This document shows, piece by piece, positions 25,241 through 36,239 of a stretch of DNA of 64,000 bases (position 1 is its first letter; every line of letters begins with the position of its first letter). This DNA is from Leptasterias polaris (taxonomy: Eukaryota > Echinodermata > Asteroidea > Forcipulatida > Asteriidae), in assembly GCA_037783415.1 (NCBI GenBank), contig JAZGTN010000089.1, forward strand, positions 4,278,001-4,342,000, written 5' to 3'. The position numbers and the translations under genes were made by a program. The notes under the pieces are model-generated. The model was not told where the DNA came from, did no database searches, and was given only the letters and a program-made list of their open reading frames with translations.

Positions 25241-26404
25241 GCATCTATATACGACCCTTCACCTTTGACCCAGGTCAGATCAACAGCTGACTGTGTGTGA
25301 GTACAGCAGGCGTTGAGTTTCGTTGTGTTACTGTTCAATCATCCATTCTGCACCTGTTACTGATCACCACCAAATCATTCAAGTTAGAGATGTCTGCGGT
25401 AGCACGATATAGTTAGTTGCAGTTATTCTGAAAGAGCATTCCTTGAAATGATCAGAGTTGGTTCGGCACAAATTTGTTCAAGGGGCACCAAGTCTATGAG
25501 GGGATGCTTCCACGATGTTACAGCAAACTTCTCTAGCTTGTATTCCCACCAAGTTTAAAGTTCTACTAACCAAAGTCTTATAAAGGGATATAGTAGATTC
25601 AGCCTTCTTTTAAGTAGATATTTCTTTGAGCGTTTTCATTTCTGTGAAGAAAAGAAGTTTTTTCTTTGCCAACATTTTCAAACAGATATAAGTTACATTT
25701 GTGTATATCTAATTGTTATGTTTGAAGAAAAGTGGGAGAATTTGGGTGTCGGCATAAAAAAGATGGAATTCAAAATTATGTTATGGTAGCATTTGAAAAG
25801 GTTCGCTTTTGTGAGACAGATTTATAAACAATGTACATTCCCTTTAAGGTTTTCAATTTGTAACATTTTTCCAAGAGTTAATGGTTGTTTATCATTCATT
25901 AAATAATTCATTTATTACTCACTCATTTGTTAATCAAAGTATTCAACTATTAACTGTCAACAACTGAAGTAAATATGATCCAGATTTCAAGCACATTACT
26001 TCTACTGTAAGTATTACTTATGCGACTATGCTCCGGAGTTTCTGCACAGTACAGGAAAATGATGATGATGATGTTAGGTATATTTGCCGTAACTGTTTTT
26101 CAATGTCAATACCCAACTAATAAAGGCTTATCGGTACCCCCACTTTGTGACCGACACTCTTGGCAAAAGAGTCATCAATTCAAAGAGATTTTAAAGAAAG
26201 AACAGTGCTAGAGCAGACAAGAGGAAGTATTGTCTGTACAGGTGTTCGGTTCCTGGTATAAACCAAAGCCGAGTTCAATGGTTAAACAATGACATATTTT
26301 TTACCAGTTTGTGTTTACCCGTCACATTGGAGAAAACAAGTACGCAGAATTTGCGTGATGTTGTGTACTGTGCCAGGCCTCAAATTAACCAACAGCACCC
26401 ACAG
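25241..26404 (+). other. Probable PHYHD1 3' UTR and downstream DNA
   Basis: Non-coding AT-rich sequence after the stop codon. The first clear AATAAA on this strand is near 26117, and another lies near 27314. I see no other gene. Confidence 0.4.
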
Positions 26405-26720
26405 CAATTGCCGTGGTGCCCTGTGCTTTTGCTGTGGTGCCCTGTGCTTTTGCTGTGGTGCCCTTTGCTTTTGCCGTGGTGCCCTGTGCTTTTGCCGTGG
26501 TGCCCTGTGCTTTTGCCGTGGTGCCCTGTGCTTTTGCCGTGGTGCCCTGTGCTTTTGCCGTGGTGTCCTGTGCTTTTGCCGTGGTGCCCTTTGCTTTTGC
26601 CGTGGTGCCCTGTGCTTTTGCCGTGGTGCCCTGTGCTTTTACCGTGGTGCCCTTTGCTTTTGCCGTGGTGCCTGTGCTTTTGCCGTGGTGCCCTTTGCTT
26701 TTGCCGTGGTGCCCTCTGCA
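26405..26720. repeat. 21-bp minisatellite (GCCGTGGTGCCCTGTGCTTTT)
   Basis: About 15 units with changes mainly at two positions (GCCCTGTG or GCCCTTTG, and TGCYGTGG). One unit near 26670 is shortened by one base, which shifts frame. Because the period is seven codons, open frames appear on both strands. I do not regard these as genes. Confidence 0.9.
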
Positions 26721-27651
26721 AAGTTCCAATACAATTGATTTTCCTCATAGAAGTGCCCCTTACTATGGGAAAATTGCTGTGCCCCTTCTAGAGCGAAATT
26801 CAAGGACTGCTGTGCTATGTAGGGGTATATCTTAACAGATGAGAGATATTGGCACTTTATTACTCATTAATTAGTAATGACATTGAAACCGAACAGTGAT
26901 TCACATCCAGTAAAGTGCCATTGGACTTTACATGTAGAACTATAGAACACTGGGAAATTGGGAAGCAGTGTGCTGTGAATATGTCTTTTCTTCAGTAAAT
27001 GAAGAAGGTAGTGGTAGCACTTCAAGACTAATATAACTAATTACAGGGACAAGCCAAGTACACATAACTGGAAAGGAGCTAGGTATTGGTATTGTAGAAT
27101 TTCAACTTTCGTACAGACCGTGTGGTTGTATTAATGCGTTCACTACTTGTTCTATGGACTGTGAGTAGCGAGTTTATCCCCAACTGATCTACTACATTTG
27201 CGCTAACACAACTTTGGATTTTGATGGGTTGGTGATGGGCTATTGCAAATTTGTATGAAGTTTATTTTTACAGATTTTATATAACTGAATATATTATATA
27301 TGGCTTAAGAAAAAATAAATTTGTGTGAACAATGAGACCTTCTTGGTCAGTTTCCAGCTTGTTCTCAAATCTCCATGAATATTTAGAAGTAGAGGGAATT
27401 AGTTGTCTTTACATTATCCCAATATCTTAATGTTTGTCAAGGTTGGACTTTCCTTTCATAGTTACGGGTAACCCCCACAACCCCATGATCATTTCGTCTG
27501 ATAATGTAGATTATAGTGAGGATTGGTGACCCAGGAATCGGTCTATGGTTGATAGATGGCACCCATTCAAACGTCAATACCAGGGTACCAGCTAACACCA
27601 TTCTTGTATATGTTGCTGTCTACACCAAGTAAAGCGTTAATGCTTAATGCT

Positions 27652-28021
27652 CAGTGGCGTAACTAAGGGAGGATGTCCGTGCCCCCCCCCCCCCCAGGTA
27701 TCCCCAATTTGAAATCTTGACTTTTGGAAAATGTTACATTTTAATGTGATAATTTTGATGTTTTAAACACTATTTTTCCATTTACACACAGACATTGTAT
27801 TTGTTTTTACACTAACGCCAGAATATCTTATAAAAAATAGTCAATTACATAAAGAGGCGCTGAACATGGGCTTGTTTAAGAAAAAGGCAAATGGAAACTT
27901 GGACAGAAGTTGCCCCCCCCCCCGTAGAAACAAAGGGTGGGGGCCCCCTTGTGCCCCCCTTGTGCCCCCCCTTGTGCCCCCCCTTGTGCCCCCCTAACAT
28001 TTTACCCTAGTCACGGCGCTG
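27652..28021. mobile_element. Non-autonomous hAT-like TIR element with C-tracts
   Basis: Ends CAGTGGCGTAACTAAGGG and CCCTAGTCACGGCGCTG are imperfect inverted repeats. The flanks TTAATGCT and TTAATACT form an 8-bp duplication with one mismatch, as expected for hAT transposition. Inside are a 14-C run and a small tandem repeat of CTTGTGCCCCCC (27946-27995). Confidence 0.78.
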
Positions 28022-30220
28022 TTAATACTTATACCCATGTCATCAAGTCCATGGATAGTTGTCCCTTTACTGTAAAAATCTGTGAGACTTCTCATTTCTT
28101 TAGTACTTTTTGAATATTTAGCATTTTGCACTGTATGCTATGGGAGTTTATTTAGTGGGTGCACCATTAGAGTTCATAATTCCATGTACAACCATATAGC
28201 AATAAACTGGTACAACCATGCAAAGGCCTGCTATAGGGTCATGGAGACTGTCCACTCTTTAAGTAGAGCATGTATCTTTAATCCTCCAGCAAATCAAAAG
28301 AAACACAAGAACGTTTCAGACATCGTTGATTTTGATACAGTTTCTCAAACTTTGAGAATTTTATTTTTCCTATTTCTCAAAATTGTCTAGTTTGCGAGAC
28401 AGAGCAAATTACTGCAGTTTGAATGACAATTTTTTGTTTGATTGTAGAAAAAAAAAATATCTTGCAAGGCCGAAGCAGAGTTGGATATGGGACACAGAAG
28501 CACTATATATTTTTCCATATTCCATGAGCGCGTTTGTGATAACAATATTTATCTTCAAGCAGACATATGGAATTGGGGTGGGCTGTATGTACATGTACAT
28601 TGTTAAAGCCCGATTAGTGCGTTCACAGCTTGAGCCTTTATGGTTGTGTGTTGAGTTACACCACTGTTTTCGTTTGAGTGAGTAACTGATCCAAGTAAAC
28701 TATCAAAGGGAGTTGGAGTTAATTGAACAAGAAAAGAAATTACTGAAATGGTCACAATTCTGGTAGGAGTGTAAGGAATTTTAATTAACACCTGTTGGCT
28801 TGTTAATTAATTACCAAAAAGCATATTCTGCCTTTAAACTGGCAGGAAAAATACACACATGTAAATATACAGATCTATGTAAATCCTACGTAAAAGTTGT
28901 TCATTGCTCACGTTTTGAATATTCATGAAGCAGATTAGGTAATGAATAAATTAGTACATCATAATAAAGTACATCAACAGAGAGCACAGAAAAAACATCT
29001 AATATATATACATTAATAATAAACTTTGTATAAATGGCTCATCAGCCCTTTGAACAATAAATAGGTCCTTGTGGAATACTTTTCTCTTTTTAAAAAATCT
29101 TTTAAGATAAATAATTCTGTTAAGTTAATCAAGAACGCAAAACATTTGTCTGACCGAACAATGGGCTCGGGATAAAGTAAATAATTAAAATTGAAAAAAA
29201 AGAGTTAAATCTAAGAACAGACTCACTGGCAGTGTATATCTGAACTTATCTAAGCCAAACAGGGAAGAATTATTCGTATAACTAAGCTCCATTTTTGGTA
29301 TAAACAGAACACTTTAAATAATATAAAGGTGTACTTTTGAAATTGTATTTTTCAAAATGTTAACTTCCCCACTTATCTGCTGGTTTGGCAAATCTGCTGG
29401 TTTTTCCATGAATGGTACTCTCAAAGTGTGTTCTTAAATGTTAAAAAGTACACAAATTTACAACTACAAAAAATCTGACAAGATTTTTGAAGCTTTAGAG
29501 ACAATCTAAAAAAAAATTGCAACAGAGACTTTTCTTGATCAGATGCTTTTTATATGTACCTTTTGCACAACAAGAATAGTCTTTTGCACAAGAAAGTTTG
29601 ATTATAATTTATTCTATCAGGAAACAATCCTCATGGGTTGAACATTTTATAATTAAGAGTCGTTCTATTTGCATAGGCCTACACATTCACAGAGACTGAG
29701 AAAGAAAAATTATGACAGAATGATTTAAAAATAAGTACAATATCTAGCCCATTGGAGCTGCCTTGTTTTAAACATGAATACAAAATTTCTTAAAAGGATG
29801 ACGCTGTGATTATGCGTACGGCCTCTCTCTCTCTCTAGCTCCCTCTTGTGTCCAAAGATGTCAAACTTGTATGTATGATGCTTGTAGACCTTGTACAGTG
29901 ATGCGCTGTGTCGCTCCCTTTAGTTGATGTTAAATGTTGCCAGTGGCTTGGTTTTTGGTGGCTTGGTTTTTGCTGTTTTTTGAAAGGGTACTGTTGTCAT
30001 ATTTACAGTTTTTTTAAAAAGAGACTTCCATGAGTCGGATGCATTCTTTATGTTGTCGATCAGGGGAAGTGTTGCTGCAACGGTGAAGCCTTGAGAACAA
30101 CTTGTCGAATGGGTAGAGGAAAACATTCCCCATAAATAAATAATGTAGTCCATGCAAATATACTGTACCTATATTACAGAAGATTGTTATTGGTTTGAGT
30201 TTAGGCACTCAATAATGGAG
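28022..30220 (-). other. Probable lmx1 3' UTR and intergenic DNA
   Basis: AT-rich and non-coding. It lies downstream of the lmx1 stop codon on the minus strand and faces the PHYHD1 3' end. The end of the lmx1 transcript could not be fixed. A CT-dinucleotide run lies near 29825. Confidence 0.4.
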
Positions 30221-30645
30221 TCATTCAATTGCATTGAAGTAGGAATCCTGCATTGAATAAAGTTTGTCAATGGGATTACCGATGCCAAGACCGTGGTGCA
30301 CCATACCATTTCCCTCGCACTCGCTACCACTACTGTGGAGGGAGGTTCCCTGACTCGTCGATATTAAATCATCATCTATACCACTGTCTGTGGGTGGGGG
30401 TCCGTCGGCCATGAACATGTGCTCGTGGTGGTACATGGGTGAGGTTGAGGTCATCCCCTGGGGTGGTGGAATAGTGAGCGACATGGAGGACTCGGGGTAC
30501 GGGGGAGGATCGATCATAGGTGGTGTCATGTGTGGGGTCATTCCCTGACCCATGTCAAATTCGTGGTTGCTGAGGTCGTCAAAAGAGAAATCATCATCGT
30601 CATCATCCATCTTAACACAATTGCTGTCATCGCTGTCAGAATCGT
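30221..30645 (-). CDS. lmx1: lmx1 last coding exon (C-terminal tail)
   Basis: 140 full codons plus stop. It begins [20 protein letters not shown], an acidic, serine-rich stretch, continues with a Pro/Met-rich region ([18 protein letters not shown]) and ends [19 protein letters not shown]. The end block is shared with vertebrate LMX1A/B. Confidence 0.95.
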
Positions 30646-33600
30646 CTGCAAAGAAAGAAAGAAATTCTCTCATCACTACAATGAATTTAATTAAGAATTG
30701 GACCTACTACCATTCATACAGAATACAGCCGTAACTCGGTCAGGCCTGTTGACCTGGTCTTGGCCTTGATGACCCTTCAAAAGTTTCCCATAGACTTTAA
30801 GATTTTCCAATGGGCCATTTGCAAAATGAAAATGGGCTTCCCCCTTCAAAGATGAAATTCCAGGCCTGTTATTTAGTTTACCTGTGTCTTTGCATTTCAA
30901 ATTGAAACAGGGAAAACAGGCAAGAAGAGTCAAATTCCAAGGATCGAACGCAATTCTCTTGAAGATGACAGTGTTCTGACAAGAATGCACATTTTTTTCT
31001 CTCACGATGATAGGGAAGTATATAATGCAAACTGTGGATCGCTTATCACCAAAACTGTTCAATGCCATTTTTACGAGGAGATACATTGGACAATGTGTTT
31101 TTTGTCATTGTGAAAAGATTGTCTTACCATCATTCTTGTCCTTGTTGCGCCGATTTCGGCTCTGGCCACTCCTTCTCTGAGCTGCCGCTTCTTGCTCTGT
31201 CATATTCTTCCGGGCTAATTTCTTCATCTTAAGACAAAGATAAAATATTTTCATCAGTCTTAAGACATTCACAAATCCTATCACTAAATGTCACAAAAAC
31301 GTTAATGACAACAGGCGTGAAATTCTTCCTACTTAAGTCTGACATTTTTTGTGCCCTCAGAAAAAATCAGCAGTTTTTTTTAGCCCGAACGTCTGTACCG
31401 TGTACTCAGTAAAATTGTCCTACTCATGTTTGAGGGTCAGATATCATGCATTTGATAAGTGGTTCTTGTTTTCATTGTTCTAACTGACTTATTTATCATG
31501 TCTGAAAATTTGTGAGGTGATTTAATTTAATTTGTCTTCAATTTTCAATTCGATAGAATTTTCAAATCTGGCTCATATTGATAGGCCTATTATTAGCAAT
31601 CAAAGTTGATTGCATTGGTTATTTTCTTACACTTTTGAAATATCAAATACAAAACTTAATGTTATTCCTGAGGTAAGTTTCCCCCCTTTTCTTTTCTTGA
31701 GTAGCGGATAAATGTTAAAGAAAATCTAGATTACTAAATTGTGCCACAAAGCGCGAACTTAGATAAATTGCACATAAAACAAATGCAAATTCAGAAACAA
31801 GCTTGAACAACACACATTCTAAGGCTTTCACCCAACAGTTCTCTACTGTTACCAAAAACACTGGGCAACCATAGACACTTGTACTTATTTTATCATCGCA
31901 TGACAAGCTTTACTTTGAGAACCTTACTGTTTATACCAGCAAGTTTTAAAAGAAAAAAAGGACGAAATCACCTTGTGATTTAGCCACAAATTTAGGTCGG
32001 GGTGTTTTCAGCAGCCTATTATCAATAGTATGTACGAGTTTACAACATGAGAAGTATATAATAAAAATTAAAATATTAATAAATTTAAAACAAATGAAAG
32101 AAAAAGAAGAAGAAGAGCAGCAGTGTTTACAGAGAATTTGGAAAAAAAAAAAAAAAAAAAAAAGTGAATAGTTGCATATAGTTGATAGTTTTCATAGTTG
32201 ATAGTTTTCAGAGCTGATAGTTTTCATAGTTGATAGTTTTCAGAGCTGATAGTTTTCATAGTTGATAGTTTTCAGAGCTGATAGGCCTAGTTTTCATAGT
32301 TGATAGTTTTCAGAGCTGATAGTTTTCATAGTTGATAGTTTTCATAGTTGATAGTTTTCAGAGCTGATAGTTTTCATAGTTGATAGTTTTCAGAGCTGAT
32401 AGTTTTCATAGTTGATAGTTTTCAGAGCTGATAGTTTTCATAGTTGATAGTTTTCAGAGCTGATAGTTTTCATAGTTGATAGTTTTCAGAGCTGATAGTT
32501 TTCATAGTTGATAGTTTTCAGAGCTGATAGTTTTCATAGTTGATAGTTTTCATAGTTGATAGTTTTCAGAGCTGATAGTTTTCATAGTTGATAGTTTTCA
32601 GAGCTGATAGTTTTCAGAGCTGATAGTTTTCATAGTTGATAGTTTTCAGAGCTGATAGGTTTCAGAGTTGGCTGAGTAACATGTAGCGAGACAAGAGGCT
32701 GGATGGGAACCCGCTAAGAGATGATGATTGGACAATAATGTTTGTCAACACCAAATGCATACATTTCAAAAATGTATTTAGTCAGTATATCAAGTTTTGG
32801 ACAAGCAACGAGTGCCAAATTTGGGTCAAAAATGAGATTTTCAATTTATTGAAGAATGTTTTCGACGAGTTTTGTTCACCCCAAAAGTTTGGTTTGTTTT
32901 TTTGATTTTCAGAGTATAATTCAGAACTAGTTTTTTTATATCTATTTTTAATTTTTTTAAATAAAAGCTGAAGTCATCCTCACTGTCCTTGTTATTAGCC
33001 AGAGATACTTAAACAGAAAGTTTTAATAAAAATCAATGAAGAAGTTTGACAATTGTGAGTGTAAGTTCAAATCTGTTAGTTTCAAGAAACTCAATAGCTC
33101 TGAGTAACGAATGTGGCATGGTTGTCGATCGTACGTGTGCCCACTGTATGATTTGCCATTGGTGTTGTCTAACATCACTGTCCCTAACATCAGGATTCAA
33201 GTCTGGGAACCCATCTCGTTAGAAAGCATGAATTAATGTGTGAAAAATTACTTTTTGTATTCAGGATGTCTCCTGTCTCGCCCCTCACCTTAGCTCTTTG
33301 GTTCTGGAACCAAACCTGTACAACGCGGACACTGAGTCCTGTCTCAGCTGCAAGGGACTCACGTACCTATAGCGAACAAACAAAATCATTATTAAAACAT
33401 GTTTGTTGGCTTTAAATCGGTGCATTGAAGCTGTCTATTCTTGGCCCACGTTTTATCAGGTGAACTCTCCCTGATTCTTTAGAAATTTCCCTGAAAAATA
33501 AACCAATCTGTCCATGTTCTGATGAACAAGTTTGACAGTTGACCGAAACTGTTTGCCTATATATTTTGTTGAATGTCATCCTAAATATCTTTCTGATTGT

Positions 33601-35557
33601 TGTACAAAATCTCCCTGATTGCAAGATGCAAATGTTGGCAGCTTTGGTTTTATTATCCATGTTTTTCGAAACTTGATTAAGCGTGATCTGTGTTGACATC
33701 AACTTAGCTGTCTACTGCCCTCTATTGAGTTGATGGAAGAACAAGTCTTAAGCATAACTTAAAAACCAAAGGATAACAAAACATTTCCACGATTAACTCA
33801 AACAACGCATTAATGTTAATGGAATTTCAGGATATATATTTCATATTTGTCATCTTTTAAAAAGGTTGTCTCCAAATTTGCAGGGGTCAGCTGAAAGTCA
33901 AAATATTTTGTTCACAGGAAAAGTTAATTTCACTTTTAAAAAAATCATAAAATCAAGAACACTATTCTTATTTTGTATATCCATGAAGTGTAGGGTTTCA
34001 TGAGGTTTATGATGTGAAACATTGCCATGAAATATTACAGAGACTTCAACAAAAAAGTAATGTCTTACTTTTCTGCAAGGTTTTGATGATACTTCAAAGG
34101 AGGCCTTGAAAGCTCTTCTCTGTTGAGTTGTGAGGATCGTTCTTGGTCTCTTCGGTCCTTTCCTCCCATCTGAACTTTCTTTACGTGAAACTGAAAGAAG
34201 AACAACACCATATAGTTTTGTTGAAGATTGGTGACTTCATTCATTCAAGAAGCTGATCGAGCATATTATACAAATTTACAGGAAAAATAATTAAACAGCA
34301 AAAGTTACATCCAGCAGAACTGCCAACTCCCTGATGCTGCAGAGAGTTTCCTGAAAATAAACTTATCTTTCCATGTTCTGATGAACGAATTTGAAGACCT
34401 CCCTGATTATGGAAGCCACGTCGCAATTATGTTGAATGTAAACTCTAATCTTACTGAATGTTGTACAAAATCTCCCTGATTGCAAGATGCAATTAAGTTG
34501 AAGGAATTAAGTTGAAGGAATTAATCAAGACACTATAGATGGCGGCAGACACATTGAATGTTTTCTTAATGAAAACATCAGAGACTGCAAAGAACCACTA
34601 ATTCGGGTTGATCTGAGTAAACTCCACGGGTGCACCATATTAATAAGTCAATTGTAGAAAGTTTTTAGTGTTTTTGTGTACATTATTGGCATAGGCCTAT
34701 TGGTTTTTCTCCCTGCCTTATGACCTCTGTGGATCATGGTTCTTATATTCATGTATTGCTTAACAAATGGGTTTGAATCTCAGTCCCTTCCTGTATGTTT
34801 TTACCCCCCCATCATGCATTTTGGACAACAGTGCTTAGCATTTAAAGGCCCTTTTTGTATCATTAAAAATGGCAAAGTCTGTCCCGAGCCAATATGGCTC
34901 ATCAGGCCGGTGTTTATATCCATTTTCCTTGGCATTAAACGACTGAGAATATATTTCAATTCCCGCTGGACATGATGTCAGTCCATCGCAGGTTACTCTC
35001 AAGCACTCATCAGTATCCATTTGTGTACTCCTGTGTTGAGAGAAGCAATAGACCTTATGCATATGACGTCATTTGAGTAGGGCGCCCTCGCCTAGAGGTC
35101 AAAAGGAAGATGTTCATTGGTCAGTCCTGTGCGCCGCGCGTACAAATCAGCGCGTTTCCATTGTTTCATCATTAGTTTACCTCTAAGATGGCGGTTTGGT
35201 GACGTCAATGCATAAGGTCTATTGTGATGAAGTGCATTGCTCAAGGACACAAGTGTCGCAACTGACCCGGCCAGGATTCGAACCCTCATTTTGTAAATTA
35301 CAGAATTTGAGTCCACCGCACCAGGGTGATTTCATTTCATCTTACCTTTTTGCTCAATGGTGCCCTGTTCTTTTGTGTAATCTTCCTTACAGTAGAGGCG
35401 GTTCTCTTTCAGTACAAACTCGTCTCCTTTCTTGAGTTGTTGCCTGCAGATGACACACGTGAAGCATCTTAGGTGGTAAACGTTGCTAAGCGCCCGCATC
35501 ACTAGCTCACTAGAAGGAATGGATTGCAAACAGCCATTGCACTTTGTTCCAAATAAC
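30221..35557 (-). CDS. lmx1: lmx1, LIM-homeobox transcription factor (LMX1A/B class), 3' five exons, 5' incomplete
   Basis: A nuclear DNA-binding regulator. Vertebrate LMX1A/B pattern dorsal limb, midbrain and roof plate. Exons on the minus strand: 35346-35557, 34069-34190, 33289-33366, 31128-31227 and 30221-30645. All are GT-AG with matching phases, giving 311 visible residues. They encode the LIM2 zinc finger (CNGC...[10 protein letters not shown]...LYCKEDY), a complete homeodomain ([20 protein letters not shown] through [17 protein letters not shown]), an acidic linker, and the LMX1 signature tail [18 protein letters not shown]1 and the start codon are missing. I searched the minus strand to 64 kb for the LIM1 WH-E-C core and did not find it. 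The homeodomain is cut by two introns, at CRK/VRE and QRAK/MKKL. Confidence 0.97.
30740..30869 (-). repeat. CAGGCCTGGAATTTCATC-type interspersed repeat, copy 3
   Basis: An inverted copy in the lmx1 intron just upstream of the last exon: AGATGAAATTCCAGGCCTG at the right end and GGTCTTGGCCTTGATGACCC at the left. Confidence 0.75.
31128..31227 (-). CDS. lmx1: lmx1 exon with the end of the homeodomain and a basic linker
   Basis: Encodes [20 protein letters not shown] and [13 protein letters not shown]. The first residues complete helix 3 of the homeodomain. The donor is GTAAGA and the acceptor CTTAAG. Confidence 0.95.
32142..32163. repeat. A-run of 22
   Basis: Uninterrupted A tract just before the 16/32-bp minisatellite. 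Confidence 0.95.
32174..32670. repeat. 16-bp minisatellite with 32-bp higher-order period in an lmx1 homeobox intron
   Basis: Two monomers, CATAGTTGATAGTTTT and CAGAGCTGATAGTTTT, mostly alternate over about 30 units. There are a few doublings of the same monomer and one four-base insertion near 32283. The array lies in the intron between the two 3' homeodomain exons. Confidence 0.92.
33289..33366 (-). CDS. lmx1: lmx1 exon with homeodomain helices 2-3
   Basis: Encodes [20 protein letters not shown] then QNQRAK, with the recognition helix WFQNQ. A 26-codon exon in phase 0 at both ends, with donor GTGAGG. Confidence 0.97.
33440..33660 (-). repeat. Interspersed repeat with TCCATGTTCTGATGAAC and CTCCCTGATTGCAAGATGCA, copy 1
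   Basis: The phrases TCCATGTTCTGATGAAC and TGTTGTACAAAATCTCCCTG recur in the same order at 34.3-34.5 kb. No coding capacity is evident. Confidence 0.6.
34069..34190 (-). CDS. lmx1: lmx1 exon with the N-terminal half of the homeodomain
   Basis: Encodes (V)[18 protein letters not shown] and [20 protein letters not shown] with RK. The block [20 protein letters not shown] is identical to vertebrate LMX1 as I remember it. The linker between LIM2 and the homeodomain is short. Confidence 0.97.
34315..34510 (-). repeat. Interspersed repeat, copy 2 of the family at 33.4 kb
   Basis: Same order of phrases as copy 1, with a short internal duplication AATTAAGTTGAAGG at 34490-34520. Confidence 0.6.
34960..35325 (-). 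mobile_element. tRNA-like interspersed repeat interrupted by a 175-bp TIR element
   Basis: The left part, CCGCTGGACATGATGTCAGT to GTTGAGAGAAGCA, and the right part, TTGCTCAAGGACACAAGTGT with the B-box-like inverse GGATTCGAACCC, are the two halves of a common repeat. The split point is exactly the TIR element at 35048. Its right edge lies about 20 bp from the LIM2 exon donor site. Confidence 0.65.
35048..35222 (+). mobile_element. 175-bp TIR element (ATAGACCTTATGCAT family), copy 1
   Basis: Starts ATAGACCTTATGCATATGAC and ends TCAATGCATAAGGTCTAT. It carries TGACGTC-type CRE motifs at both ends and AAGATGGCGG near the right end. Confidence 0.9.
35346..35557 (-). CDS. lmx1: lmx1 exon with the LIM2 domain
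   Basis: Encodes [40 protein letters not shown] and [20 protein letters not shown] plus [10 protein letters not shown]. Zinc ligands fit C-x2-C, H-x2-C, C-x2-C and a final C-x2-D. The acceptor is TTCACAG and the donor GTAAGA. Confidence 0.96.
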
Positions 35558-36118
35558 CTGTGAAGTAACGGAGAAAGACAAACAGAGGGTTGTTATTTGT
35601 TAGAATTTTCATCAAATAAATGTTTTGATCAGCAAGGAGTGGCTAGGGATGGTAGTATTTATGAGTGAGTCCTATATACTGAGGCTGAAGTTCTCCCCAA
35701 TACATTCTGTGTTTTCAATACCGCATGCACCTCTCAGATACCTTAATATTAATTTGACAGTTCCAACAAGAAAAACTTATTCCTTAATAAGGAATTTGAA
35801 AGAAATCAGTCCAATGCATATTCCAAATATTTACTCAAAATGCAATAACATTTGAAAGAAAATTTTCTCCTCCAACAAACAATGGTCAGATTGCTATAAC
35901 AAGCATGGTCTATGTACATTAACAAATTGAGTGGTTTTAAGACGTAGTGTAAGAAATTTTGGTTAATTTGTTTTCAGCATTTATGATTTTGGTGCCTGTG
36001 TCATGTTGCAACTCCTAGCCCTACATGTGATTATTTTTTTTTTTTTTGAAAATAGAATTAGCTGTTGCAAACTGCTTAACAACCAAAAGGACACGTGGTA
36101 TAAATGCGAGAAATAGTT

Positions 36119-36239
36119 AGTGGCCTGACGTGTCGACCCGAGCAGAGACTTTCTCGAAGGCTATCATTGTTAAATTAAAAAGGCTAGCAAGATTTAGCGT
36201 TCGAGAAAGACTCTGCTAGGGTCGAAACGTCAGGCTACT
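36119..36239. mobile_element. Short inverted-repeat element with 40-bp arms
   Basis: AGTGGCCTGACGTGTCGACC, then GAGCAGAGACTTTCTCGAA, is mirrored by TTCGAGAAAGACTCTGCTAG and GGTCGAAACGTCAGGCTACT. The loop is about 40 bp. Confidence 0.8.

Noticed and set aside
26289..26835. Repetitive ORFs of 114-160 codons in four or more frames
   Set aside because: They are produced by the 21-bp minisatellite. A one-base deletion breaks the plus-strand frame and no start context or splice structure supports a gene.
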